Below, piece after piece: positions 53,624 to 62,147 of a DNA stretch of 64,000 nucleotides (the first letter of the stretch is position 1; the number at the start of each line of letters is the position of its first letter). Under the pieces are notes generated by a model, which was given only the letters and a program-made list of their open reading frames with translations, was not told the origin of the DNA and did no database searches. Source of the DNA: Clostridia bacterium. GTDB lineage: Bacteria; Bacillota; Clostridia; Lachnospirales; Cellulosilyticaceae. The stretch lies in assembly GCA_029239755.1 (NCBI GenBank), contig JARBUI010000002.1, forward strand, positions 1-64,000. Reading direction: 5' to 3'. The position numbers and the translations under genes are program-made.

Positions 53624-54496
53624 TTAAGCAGCTACAATACCGTTTAATACTGCTGCTGTTTTAGGATTGAATACCGCCATACCGCAGTACCATTCGATAC
53701 GTGTTCTTAATACAGGCATAGAGTCGATTTCGCCGAGGTCTCTAACTGAAAGAGAACCATTTTCGAGACCACAAACCGCGTCAAGAACGCCTGTTTTAAC
53801 CGCATAGATTTTGCCTGCTGGTAAGATTGAGTCGTCAATAACTCTGATTTGAGCTCCTCCGTATCCTGAGACTGGTCTACCGAACGCGTCTTGTCCTTGT
53901 TCGATATAATGTTGACTACTCTGTAATAATTTTGTTACTAAACGCCTTGTAGCTTTACCCATGAATAAGAACTCTGCTCCGCCGTCTACTGCGTCGATAA
54001 GAGCGTTTAAATCATCAAGAAGTAATTTCCCGCCCGCGTCTTGCACGCTGATTTCTTGAGCTGTTCCTGCAAGTCTAACCTTAAGACCGTCGAACTCATT
54101 AGCTTGTCCTTCCAATGAATTATCTCCATTGAAGAATTTATCTGCGTAAGTGTTAGCGACTGCTTTCGCTTTTAATTGCACTTGAATAGCTCTAATGTCG
54201 TTTACATTTGAACGAGTTTGAACAATAAATTTATCTACGTCAACGTCTCCACCAAGAATAACGAGCCCCTCTACTTTTTGTTCTGCTGCTCCTGCTCCTG
54301 CTGTGTAACCGCTGTTTACTGCTCTAAATTCAACGTTTGGAAGTGCTGTTTCAACGTTGTATTTGTAAGCGTTGCCCTCTATTGTCATAAAAGGAAGAAC
54401 CTCGATAACCGCGTTTTCTTTAGCCATTGTTTCGATAACGCCAGCTTGTAACATATCTGTTGAATACTTGCTTGCCTCTAATAATGTTAATGACAT
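53624..54496 (-). CDS. Major capsid protein (HK97 fold)
   Basis: A 290-residue protein with the features of a Siphoviridae capsid family (LLEASKYSTDMLQAGVIETM, YNVETALPNVEFRAVNSGY, DDLNALIDAVDGGAEFLFMG). It follows the scaffold gene and precedes the connectors. AGGGGGAC lies before the ATG. Confidence 0.9.
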   Translation of the reverse strand: MSLTLLEASKYSTDMLQAGVIETMAKENAVIEVLPFMTIEGNAYKYNVETALPNVEFRAVNSGYTAGAGAAEQKVEGLVILGGDVDVDKFIVQTRSNVNDIRAIQVQLKAKAVANTYADKFFNGDNSLEGQANEFDGLKVRLAGTAQEISVQDAGGKLLLDDLNALIDAVDGGAEFLFMGKATRRLVTKLLQSSQHYIEQGQDAFGRPVSGYGGAQIRVIDDSILPAGKIYAVKTGVLDAVCGLENGSLSVRDLGEIDSMPVLRTRIEWYCGMAVFNPKTAAVLNGIVAA

Positions 54497-54525
54497 TTTA
54501 AAGTCCCCCTGTTTGGATTAGTTTT

Positions 54526-55128
54526 TTATTGTTTTTTCTTCGTGGAGTTGAAAGCGAATAATAATTTTTCTTTAGCTGATAGAGCGTTAACGTCGATATT
54601 AGGAGCCCCAAAATTCATTGGCTTTCCGATTTCTACTGTTCCAGTAGCTTTCTTAAATAGCCCTTTTGACTCTGCTTTATTAATCCACGCCAATTTCTCC
54701 TCCGCCGACATCCCATCGGGTATTAACTCCTTGAACTCGTCGGGAACGTCTTTTAATTTATTTTCAATGAGCTCATTAACTACTGTTTCTAGGTGTTTTG
54801 CGCGTTCCTCCGCTTGTGTTGACTTTGATTTGTAGCCGTCGATTTCTTTTGAAGTCTCTTTATAGAGCTTCTCAAACTCTCCGAGCTCCTCGGCTTTTTT
54901 CTTTTCCGTCTCTTGTTTGACCTTTTCAAACTCGGCTACTTTGTCCGCTAAATCCTTATACTTTTTATTGATTTCATCAAAGCGGGTTTTAGGTATCATA
55001 ATCTCTTGAACCTTACTTTCGTTTAGTTCTCCGTCTGTTGGCGTTCCGTCACCCGCAGCCTTTAAATCAACGCTTGGACTCATTTCCTCCGCCATTTCGT
55101 ACATGAATGTATTAAAAGTCTCGTTCAT
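54526..55128 (-). CDS. Scaffold protein (phage minor structural GP20 type)
   Basis: A 200-residue, charged, coiled-coil protein (RFDEINKKYKDLADKVAEFE, then KKKAEELGEFEKLYKE) ending in a short helical, basic tail (AKEKLLFAFNSTKKKQ), which is the usual plan of capsid scaffolds. Next to the capsid gene. AAGGAGGACATTCA precedes the ATG. Confidence 0.85.
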   Translation of the reverse strand: MNETFNTFMYEMAEEMSPSVDLKAAGDGTPTDGELNESKVQEIMIPKTRFDEINKKYKDLADKVAEFEKVKQETEKKKAEELGEFEKLYKETSKEIDGYKSKSTQAEERAKHLETVVNELIENKLKDVPDEFKELIPDGMSAEEKLAWINKAESKGLFKKATGTVEIGKPMNFGAPNIDVNALSAKEKLLFAFNSTKKKQ

Positions 55129-55176
55129 TGAATGTCCTCCTTGTTCGTTTTTTACGAGCTACGCCTCGCAGGATTT

Positions 55177-55205
55177 AAAAAACCTATAGATTGGTGGTCT
55201 ATAGG
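55177..55205 (-). terminator. Intrinsic terminator upstream of scaffold
   Basis: CCTATAGA (55183-55190) and TCTATAGG (55198-55205) pair around 7 nt, and on the minus strand T6 follows. It is about 50 nt upstream of the scaffold start, between a candidate late motif and the gene. Confidence 0.75.
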
Positions 55206-55239
55206 TCTCCCATATATAAGGTCGTAAACTATCCCCGTA

Positions 55240-55255
55240 ATACAAGTTGGAGTAT
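55240..55255 (-). promoter_or_regulatory. Late dyad motif upstream of scaffold
   Basis: On the minus strand ATACTCCAACTTGTAT has the same ATACTC first block as operators O2-O4 and an ATAC-N8-GTAT frame. It is preceded by TTTT and contains a TATACT box that could be a -10. It lies between two terminators. Confidence 0.45.
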
Positions 55256-55272
55256 AAAAAACTTTAGAAAAT

Positions 55273-55302
55273 AAAAAAATCCCAAGCCTTTACGCTCGGG
55301 AT
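55273..55302 (-). terminator. Intrinsic terminator after the small Cys protein
   Basis: ATCCCGAGC and GCTTGGGAT pair on the minus strand around GTAAAG, followed by T7. It is the first of two terminators between the minor head gene and scaffold. Confidence 0.8.
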
Positions 55303-55343
55303 AATTCGTTTTTTAGTTTCAAATTTTTCTTTAAAGTATTTAC

Positions 55344-55451
55344 CTACTCAAGATCTAATACAGGTAATTCCCACATACAGCTAAACGGCCACGTTTCAAA
55401 ATCTGAACTCTCTATATAGTACATGCAGTCGATACAATTTCCATCACACAT
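55344..55451 (-). CDS. Small Cys-rich protein (35 residues)
   Basis: A short frame MCDGNCIDCMYYIESSDFET, then a Trp/Cys-containing tail, starts at ATG 55451, 11 nt after AGGAGG, and ends at 55344. The CDGNCIDC pattern could bind a metal. It fills the gap between the minor head gene and the terminator at 55273. An alternative ATG nearer the site gives only five codons. Confidence 0.5.
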   Translation of the reverse strand: MCDGNCIDCMYYIESSDFETWPFSCMWELPVLDLE

Positions 55452-55493
55452 AAAATACCATGCCTCCTTTTTTTGGAAGTATGGCCTAGAGTA

Positions 55494-56411
55494 TTAATTT
55501 CTATTCTCAAAATAGCCTCTAGCCTGTTCATCTTTTTCTCGTACAGATTTAGGCAAGAACTCAACGTCTCTAAATGAGTGCACGATATGCCTACAATTAG
55601 GATGGAATATCTCGCCTGTAGCTTTTACTTGTTCGTAAGTCGGGTATCCTTTAGTCCCACCATTAAGCGAGATAATCATACCCTCGTACTTTCCGCATGA
55701 GTCGTCAGCGTTATGCGTTGATATTATCGCTAGGTCGTAACCGCTCTCTTGTGCTTCATATCGCAAACCCTCTGTATGTGCTTGAACGAGTTTAGTACGA
55801 ACTACCATATCACTATAATTGGAGAGCTGCCACTTACGCCCCGCCTTATCTATGATACCAACAAAGCCCTGTTCTTTAAGAGATTTCGAGAGCCCTTTCG
55901 AGGATAGCTCTGCCTCAATTATTTTTCCTATAGTCCTGCGACCATCCTCTCTTAATGCGCCGTACTGGATGGACTTTCCGACTGTATCTCTTACGAGCTT
56001 TTTTAAATGCCTTGAGGTATTTTGCGTTGCAAAAAGGAGGTCGTCGTAAGTATCTGATATTAGAGCCTCAATCTTGTTTACTTTAAAAGATGAGGAGGCA
56101 ATATTTTTAACCGCCTCACTTAAACTTGCATAAGCTCCGATACTCGCTAGGTGGTACGCCTGTCCATTTATAAAGGAGTCGGTTAAGCTCTCCTTAATAT
56201 CTCCCTGTATCATTTTCTCAAGCTCTCCTAGTCTAGCCTCTATCCTACGGAGTATATAAATCTCCTCCTTTATAGAAGGGTTGTTGGGGTCTAATATAAG
56301 CGCCGATATGAGGTAATTATATAAATCTTTATAGCCCACTCTAAAATGCTCTAGGATTTTATTTACGTCTCTTTTATAGTTTGGTTCGGGGATCAATCTC
56401 ATATTAGCCAT
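55494..56411 (-). CDS. Minor head protein (SPP1 gp7/Mu gpF family)
   Basis: A 305-residue protein with the C-terminal gpF core: RTKLVQAHTEGLRYEAQESG near 209, then CGKYEGMIISLNGG near 243 and a histidine pair FHPNCRHIVH near 270. These proteins sit on the portal and are ejected or aid DNA exit. It is 12 nt from the portal gene. Confidence 0.88.
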   Translation of the reverse strand: MANMRLIPEPNYKRDVNKILEHFRVGYKDLYNYLISALILDPNNPSIKEEIYILRRIEARLGELEKMIQGDIKESLTDSFINGQAYHLASIGAYASLSEAVKNIASSSFKVNKIEALISDTYDDLLFATQNTSRHLKKLVRDTVGKSIQYGALREDGRRTIGKIIEAELSSKGLSKSLKEQGFVGIIDKAGRKWQLSNYSDMVVRTKLVQAHTEGLRYEAQESGYDLAIISTHNADDSCGKYEGMIISLNGGTKGYPTYEQVKATGEIFHPNCRHIVHSFRDVEFLPKSVREKDEQARGYFENRN

Positions 56412-56423
56412 TTATAACCCTCC

Positions 56424-57986
56424 TTACATTTTCATATTGTCAAGGATTTCTCCCATTCTTTTGAACTTTTCATCTGTCGGATCTTGTGCTGCTGCCTCTG
56501 CTGCGATTGTCTCTCCCTGTTCCGCTACGTCGGCGGTAATCTCCTCATTAAAGATTGACGGGTCTGCAAACATTCCCGCTGCCTCCTGCTCCTCTTTAAT
56601 ACGCTCGATTTCATTATCGGCTTGCTCCTCTGTGAGCCCGTCCATAATCATAAGAGCTGTCTTTTGACTCATAGTCTGCGAGCCTTTTGTTCTAATCGCC
56701 ATAATATTAGCTGTCTCTAGCTCGTCTTTTGGGAGTCCGTCGCCAAAGCGTAGGACAGGGATAGTTATTTCATAATCGGAACGACCGCCTACATTATGCT
56801 CTAATAGTTGCGCCACAATAAAGACCTGCTTAAGAGCTTTTTCGTAATACTGTCTTTTTCTATTGATTTTAGAAAGTAAGCTGTTCATTCTCCACTTTAT
56901 AGCAAGCCCCGAGGAGCCACTTGTTCCGCTGTCCCCCTTACCGAGTGCCACTGTGGGGATTTCCGCCATCATAAAAAGCAGCTCTACTAATTTATCAAGT
57001 TCTGTAAATGCCTCCTGTAATTGTCCATTCCATGTTATATACTCAGGCATTACGTCATCCTTACCCATAATCTCAAATACTTTATTAACTGCTACTCTAA
57101 AAGTAGGATTTCCATCCTCGTCAGAACCTAATAACCCACTAGGAACGGCGAGAGCAGGATCGCTATGCTTATCTAATATCTGTGATATCTGACTGATACG
57201 GTTATTGATTTCATCAAATATTGACTTATGCTCTGAAAGATCGTCTACCCCTTGCCAAGAGTCATCTAGTGAATAGTTTGGAACATGCACAATTAAAGGC
57301 ATTGGAACGCCTGTTAAAACCGTAGTAAAAGACCCCTCTACAATTCCCGTAATAGTGAAAGAATCTACGTTACCCTGTGTGTCTGTGGAGATTGGCCTTA
57401 TAGTATAGCGACCGTATTCGATATGCCCTGAGTAGTGGCTTTCAACGTCTAACACATATTTACCCCTATCAACTTGAATAGGTACGGCGATATGAAAAGC
57501 CTCTATCTTATTCGCGTCGTAAAGGTTAGGCTCGGGATAAACGTATTCAGCGTTTTGGTTTTCAATAATCGCCCTAAATGGGTCTAGCTCTTCGGGTAGC
57601 GCTCCGCCGTAATTTTGCCCCCAACGTATTTTATAAAACGCGTCTCCTCTGTAGGCGTTAGATAGTGAGCTCTCATAGTTTGTGATATTGAGGTCGTTAT
57701 CTTTTACGATCCTATCTATCGCTTTTTGCTCGGGTGAGTCGTCTCTTTTACCCGCTGATACTTGCGCCGACTCTCCATAAAGGAAGTCAGCTGACTTTTT
57801 GCAGATAATTGATGGTAAATTGATAGAGACATATAAAAGATCTGACTCTTTACCCTGTACCTGCTTGTAAATCTCATGGTGCTTGCCAAGGAATAGCTTT
57901 TTATTCTCTTTATATCTCGCTACCCTGTCGCTATGTCCGTCCTGTGTAGGCGGGAAAAATTCACCTAGTTGGAAATATTTACTCAT
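56424..57986 (-). CDS. Portal protein (SPP1 gp6 type)
   Basis: A 520-residue protein with the SPP1-family portal pattern (RVARYKENKKLFLGKHHEIY, IICKKSADFLYGE, SGSSGLAIKWRMNSLLSKIN near 370) and an acidic helical C-terminus. It forms the dodecameric channel for DNA. It follows the large terminase by 11 nt. Confidence 0.92.
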   Translation of the reverse strand: MSKYFQLGEFFPPTQDGHSDRVARYKENKKLFLGKHHEIYKQVQGKESDLLYVSINLPSIICKKSADFLYGESAQVSAGKRDDSPEQKAIDRIVKDNDLNITNYESSLSNAYRGDAFYKIRWGQNYGGALPEELDPFRAIIENQNAEYVYPEPNLYDANKIEAFHIAVPIQVDRGKYVLDVESHYSGHIEYGRYTIRPISTDTQGNVDSFTITGIVEGSFTTVLTGVPMPLIVHVPNYSLDDSWQGVDDLSEHKSIFDEINNRISQISQILDKHSDPALAVPSGLLGSDEDGNPTFRVAVNKVFEIMGKDDVMPEYITWNGQLQEAFTELDKLVELLFMMAEIPTVALGKGDSGTSGSSGLAIKWRMNSLLSKINRKRQYYEKALKQVFIVAQLLEHNVGGRSDYEITIPVLRFGDGLPKDELETANIMAIRTKGSQTMSQKTALMIMDGLTEEQADNEIERIKEEQEAAGMFADPSIFNEEITADVAEQGETIAAEAAAQDPTDEKFKRMGEILDNMKM

Positions 57987-57997
57987 AGATTACCCTC

Positions 57998-59710
57998 CTA
58001 CATTCCATGTGGTTTTTTATAAAACACTCTGCGATTATTAGCTCCCGCAAGCTCTACAACCGAGGCCAACGCATCGGGTAAGTCGTCGTGATCGTGTGCG
58101 GGGAATTGCTCTAGCATTTCTCGCATTAAGCGCTGACTGTATTTAAGCCTTAAAACTCCGTTCTCGAATAAAGGTTCTAGCTGCTCAATACGCACCTCTT
58201 TTTTACCTTTTGGGTTGACTGCTTTAACTCTTGAGTGATAGATACCTCGTTTTGTGAGTTTGTCTCGTAGCTGACGAAACATATCGTATTGCGCCTGTAC
58301 GGTCTCAACTCCTACTGTCCTCGGTTTGTACTGAGTAACCTTTTCTACTGCTACCTCTAGCGCCTCGTGCATTGGACACTTTTTCGCCCAAGCGTCAAGG
58401 ACATATATAATCCCCGTTCTCTTATCACGCCCTATCGTGACAATCGCGTTATAGTCTGAGCGGTTATTCTTACCGATTGCAATATCCCAAAAAGTATAGA
58501 TATCAAGAGGTAAAAGTCTGTTAAATTGGTCATAAAGGTCTTTATCATCAAAGAATGAAAAGAACGACGGTTTAAATATTGCATTCTCGTCATCTATAGG
58601 CTTGTTAAGAAACTCGGAACCAAAGGCGCGAGTACCGATATTAACTTTTTCCATTATTAATTTATAGTAAGGGAATCTACTCTCCCAAAGCGTCCGCACT
58701 CCCTTGTCCATCTGCTCTTTATGCTCGTCATAAAAAGCGATAGCCTCCTCCATTCGTCCGCTGTTCTCCTGCTCCCTGTATATCTCCTCGAACCTCTGCC
58801 AAAGCTCCTCATTATCGGGCTCTTGCACAATAGCCGAGTGAATACGCCCCTCAAAATCTGCTCTTGATAGAACCCCTGGAAGTAGCCCTTGACCGTGTAC
58901 GAGCGTTCCCATGTAAATGATTGCAGTACGGCTCGGATCTCCAATCGGGATAATAACGGAGTTGAACCAATGGAGGTTTTTATCTCGGAGCTCTTTGGTG
59001 TTTGTGTTCTTTGAACTCTCAAGGTCGTCAAGGATAATTAAATCAGGTCTAAAAGCTCCATGACGCGCGCCTCGTAGTTGCTTACCGATAGAGGCTCCCT
59101 GTACTCTTGTATTGGTTAGGGTAACGAACCCCTCTTGATTGTCTTTTAAATTCTCCCTTTTATTTGAGGAGAGAAAGTCGCCGAAATCCTTGCGCAGCTT
59201 TATATTAAACTTAAGTTGGTCTGATACCCACTCTACGAACTTGCGAGACATAGACTCCGTTTCTGAAACGATAAGAATATATTTTCGGAGCTTAAAAATG
59301 ATTTGGTGTACTGGAAAGACGTTTGATAAATATGCCGATTTTGCATGACCTCTAGGTACCGACCATGCGATACGTTTAGTCGGCTCTTCTGTAGAAAGAA
59401 TGTTCAAGATACTACATAGCTCGCCGTGAAACTCGGGCGCGTCGCTTAGATGTGTTCCTATGGGAATGAGGTTATTTTCGTTTTCAGGATTACGCTCATC
59501 TGAAAAGTATTCATAAGTGAAGAATAAAACGTCGTATTCGGAGCGCTTGATTCTGTACTGTTTTGTATAGGCTCTAATACCGTCCATAGCGTGAGTCTTT
59601 TCCTCGGGGGTTGCTGCCTCTTTGTACTTCTCTTTAAGACGCTTGATAATGCACTCCAGCTTTTCTATATCTGCCTTGTCCTGCTGTAGGTTTTTAAAAT
59701 CTACACTCAC
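57998..59710 (-). CDS. terL: Terminase large subunit
   Basis: A 570-residue packaging motor. The ATPase has Walker A SVPRGHAKSAYLSN near 119 and Walker B DLIILDDLESS near 226; the nuclease has FWDIAIGKNNRSDYNAIV near 410 and DDLPDALASVV near 545. It cuts and pumps phage DNA. No small terminase gene is visible next to it; the 220 nt upstream hold only terminators. The start ATG 59710 follows GGGAGGTAAACT. Confidence 0.92.
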   Translation of the reverse strand: MSVDFKNLQQDKADIEKLECIIKRLKEKYKEAATPEEKTHAMDGIRAYTKQYRIKRSEYDVLFFTYEYFSDERNPENENNLIPIGTHLSDAPEFHGELCSILNILSTEEPTKRIAWSVPRGHAKSAYLSNVFPVHQIIFKLRKYILIVSETESMSRKFVEWVSDQLKFNIKLRKDFGDFLSSNKRENLKDNQEGFVTLTNTRVQGASIGKQLRGARHGAFRPDLIILDDLESSKNTNTKELRDKNLHWFNSVIIPIGDPSRTAIIYMGTLVHGQGLLPGVLSRADFEGRIHSAIVQEPDNEELWQRFEEIYREQENSGRMEEAIAFYDEHKEQMDKGVRTLWESRFPYYKLIMEKVNIGTRAFGSEFLNKPIDDENAIFKPSFFSFFDDKDLYDQFNRLLPLDIYTFWDIAIGKNNRSDYNAIVTIGRDKRTGIIYVLDAWAKKCPMHEALEVAVEKVTQYKPRTVGVETVQAQYDMFRQLRDKLTKRGIYHSRVKAVNPKGKKEVRIEQLEPLFENGVLRLKYSQRLMREMLEQFPAHDHDDLPDALASVVELAGANNRRVFYKKPHGM

Positions 59711-59732
59711 AGTTTACCTCCCATCTATAACC

Positions 59733-59760
59733 TAAAATAAAAGGTAGTCCGAACTACCTA
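59733..59760 (-). terminator. Terminator directly upstream of terL
   Basis: AGGTAGT and ACTACCT pair perfectly around the tetraloop TCGG (minus strand), followed by TTTATTTTA. It lies between a late motif-like site (59762-59777) and the terL start. Confidence 0.7.
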
Positions 59761-59761
59761 T

Positions 59762-59777
59762 ATACAAGTTAGAAAAG
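59762..59777 (-). promoter_or_regulatory. Degenerate late motif upstream of terL
   Basis: Minus strand CTTTTCTAACTTGTAT shares AACTTGTAT and 12 of 16 positions with the scaffold motif at 55240. It is the weakest member of the set. Confidence 0.3.
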
Positions 59778-59858
59778 CGACTCTAAATACAAGCGATTGC
59801 GCCAAAATAGAACCTATGGCTCATAAGTGCGTAGCTTATAGGGAGCGGTAAAAAGCGT

Positions 59859-59887
59859 AAAAAACCCTCGCAGATTATTCTGCGAGG
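59859..59887 (-). terminator. Second terminator upstream of terL
   Basis: CCTCGCAGA (minus strand) pairs perfectly with TCTGCGAGG around ATAA, followed by GTTTTTT. The gap 59711-59931 contains this and two further hairpins and no gene. Confidence 0.85.
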
Positions 59888-59917
59888 TTAAGAAATAAGA
59901 GTTGATCGAATTTTAAA

Positions 59918-59949
59918 CAAAAAAAGAGAGGCTACAAAGCAACCTCTCT
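59918..59949 (-). terminator. Terminator of the serine recombinase gene
   Basis: AGAGAGG and CCTCTCT pair around an 11-nt loop on the minus strand, followed by T7. It overlaps the recombinase stop codon. Confidence 0.8.
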
Positions 59950-60507
59950 CGTTAATTCACGTCTATTTATTTCTCTATATAATGGAGCCTTTGTTACTCC
60001 TGTCTTTCGTGTTATCTCTGATACGGTATATCTACCACTCGCCCAAAGCTCGACAGCTAAGTCCATCCTATCATTATTTACAGGGGGTCTCCCCATCCTA
60101 ACACCCTTTTGTTTAGCGATGGCTAGTCCCTCTTTTGTACGCTCTACTATAATCTCTCGCTCAAACTGCGCTAGAACCGCCAGCATACCGAACATTAACC
60201 GCCCACTCGGGGTTGTTGTATCTATATTTTCCTTAAGACTAATAAGCTGTACTTCACGCTTCTTAAACTCCTCACATACTGCTATTAGTTGAGAGGTAGA
60301 ACGTGAGAGACGAGTTAACTCTGCTACTACTACGATATCTCCTTGAGAAAGCTCGTTCATCATTTTATTAAATTCAGGGCGATTTGTTTTACCTCCGCTC
60401 ACTTTTTCAAAATAAATCTTATCAACTTCAAATTTATTAAGTATTTCAGTTTGTCTGCCGAGTTTCTGGTCTATTGTTGACACTCTTGCATATCCTATTT
60501 TTGCCAT
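59932..60507 (-). CDS. Small serine recombinase (resolvase/invertase type)
   Basis: A 191-residue protein with the catalytic start AKIGYARVSTIDQKLGRQTE (Ser 10), the conserved LTRLSRSTSQL near 64, PSGRLMFGMLAVLAQFERE near 99, and a C-terminal helix-turn-helix (YTVSEITRKTGVTKAPLYRE). This is the Hin/Tn3-resolvase layout, not a large serine integrase. It may resolve dimers, invert DNA, or be cargo; it is not clearly the integrase. No invertible repeats were found near it. Confidence 0.88.
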   Translation of the reverse strand: MAKIGYARVSTIDQKLGRQTEILNKFEVDKIYFEKVSGGKTNRPEFNKMMNELSQGDIVVVAELTRLSRSTSQLIAVCEEFKKREVQLISLKENIDTTTPSGRLMFGMLAVLAQFEREIIVERTKEGLAIAKQKGVRMGRPPVNNDRMDLAVELWASGRYTVSEITRKTGVTKAPLYREINRRELTREVAL

Positions 60508-60560
60508 GTTACCATCTCCTATCTCTATACTTAAAGTTGTATTACGTATATAAGTATATA

Positions 60561-60589
60561 ATAATATAAAAGCTCTAAAATTTCAACAA
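60561..60589 (-). promoter_or_regulatory. Sigma-A type promoter of the recombinase gene
   Basis: Minus strand TTGTTG and TATTAT are separated by exactly 17 nt, about 55 nt before the recombinase start. It is a host-type promoter, unlike the early motif copies. Confidence 0.55.
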
Positions 60590-60777
60590 AATTCGTCAAG
60601 ACTTTAAATTATTACTTCTGCTGTCTTTCAAATATTCTACCTGATACTATTAAAGTGTGTTATAATAAAAAATATTTCAAAATGCGTATAGTTCAAATAA
60701 ATTAAAATGTTGTGGTAAATAAAACAAGAGTTCTACTAATCAGATAAATAAAATATGTACTAATAAAAGAGGTAAAA

Positions 60778-61821
60778 ATGATGCATAAGAATAAAAAGAC
60801 AAATAATCTGACGAAATTTATGCTTGTTATAATAGCTGCTATTCTTATATACCTAATAATTATGTGTGGTGTATTGATATTTGTATTAAATTCTTCAAAT
60901 AGTAGAGAAGAAACAAACATTTCTATAAATGAATCAAAGACTTCTATACCAATAAATAATAAAGATAAAAATATTAGAGGTAATACAACAGGCAACATCC
61001 GAAATTCTGGACTAGCTGCTATTCAAGGAGACTGGATTTATTATTCGAATTCTTCTGATGGAGCATCTATATATAAAATCAAGACTGATGGTACTCAAAA
61101 AATAAAATTAAATGATGTCCCAAGTACAAACATAAATATAGTTGGTGATTGGGTTTATTATAAAAGCTTTAGTTCATCAACTATAGAAAAAATGAAAATT
61201 GATGGTAGTGAAAATACACAATTAAATGTAAAAGTAGACTCATACATAAATGTTGTAGGTGATTGGATTTATTATAATAATTTTGATGATGACCAAACAT
61301 GTATATATAAAATCAAAACTGATGGTACTCAAAAAACAAAATTAAATAATGAAACCAGCTATGATATTAATATAGTAGATGATTGGATTTATTATTCATC
61401 TGCTTCTGATGGCGATTCCTTATATAAAATCAAGACTGATGGTACTCAAAGAAAAAAATTAAATAATTCCAAAAACCTAGGTATTGTTGTATACAACGAT
61501 TGGATTTATTATGCAAATTATTCTGACTGGGGAACCATATATAAAATTAGAATAGACGGTACTGATGAAACGCCCTTAAATACGCAGCTAAATACAGAAG
61601 CAAGTGCATACTTAAATGTTTCAGATGATTGGATTTATTATCAAAATCCTAATGATAACTTTTCCGTTTATAAAATAAAAATAGATGGTAGTGAGAATAC
61701 AAAATTAAATAATACATATAGTGAGTCTATAAATATAGTAGGTGATTGGATTTATTATAGAGATGAAAAAACTCTTTATAAGATGAAAATTGATGGAAGT
61801 GAAATCAGTAATGTCGATTAA
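60778..61821 (+). CDS. Membrane-anchored DUF5050-like beta-propeller protein
   Basis: A 347-residue protein: an N-terminal membrane helix (FMLVIIAAILIYLIIMCGVL), an Asn/Ser-rich linker, then seven units of about 38-40 residues, each with (G/D/N)DW(I/V)YY and most with YKIKTDGTQKxKLN. The repeats match the DUF5050 propeller of Clostridia, thought to act at the cell surface. It has the lowest GC of the region and lies outside the phage late block. GAGG lies 6 nt before the start. Confidence 0.75.
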   Translation: MMHKNKKTNNLTKFMLVIIAAILIYLIIMCGVLIFVLNSSNSREETNISINESKTSIPINNKDKNIRGNTTGNIRNSGLAAIQGDWIYYSNSSDGASIYKIKTDGTQKIKLNDVPSTNINIVGDWVYYKSFSSSTIEKMKIDGSENTQLNVKVDSYINVVGDWIYYNNFDDDQTCIYKIKTDGTQKTKLNNETSYDINIVDDWIYYSSASDGDSLYKIKTDGTQRKKLNNSKNLGIVVYNDWIYYANYSDWGTIYKIRIDGTDETPLNTQLNTEASAYLNVSDDWIYYQNPNDNFSVYKIKIDGSENTKLNNTYSESINIVGDWIYYRDEKTLYKMKIDGSEISNVD

Positions 61822-61935
61822 TAGTATTAGTCTCATTTAAAGAGAGTGTAAAATAATCTTTTTAAATTGCTTTCTATAATAATTAATTGTGTGGCAGAAA
61901 GGCAACAGTATGGCGTTTCTGACTTAGCTACAATA

Positions 61936-62009
61936 TAGTATGCATAAAAGCACATGTCAAAGCCCCTCTCATCAGAGGTTGCCCTTGACATGTGCTTTTA
62001 TGCATACTA
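61936..62009. repeat. 25-bp perfect inverted repeat with internal hairpin
   Basis: Left arm 61936-61960 (TAGTATGCATAAAAGCACAT...) and right arm 61985-62009 pair without a mismatch. The 24-nt centre itself contains CCTCT/AGAGG. The interval 61822-62147 has no gene. It could be a terminator for convergent genes, or a short non-autonomous element. Confidence 0.8.
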
Positions 62010-62147
62010 AAGAAGAAGCCTTCCCTCAAACATAATACTAAGTTCTCCGTATAATTCTGCTCCAGTTATAAAGTAAATTTTTTAGGCTCTCCCTAAATTC
62101 TTTGAATATCTTTCGTATGATTATCAGCTATATTCGTACTCTATCAA

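Noticed and set aside
59932..60507. Phage integrase
   Set aside because: Size and domain order are those of resolvases/invertases; no large serine integrase zinc domain or tyrosine-recombinase motif is present.
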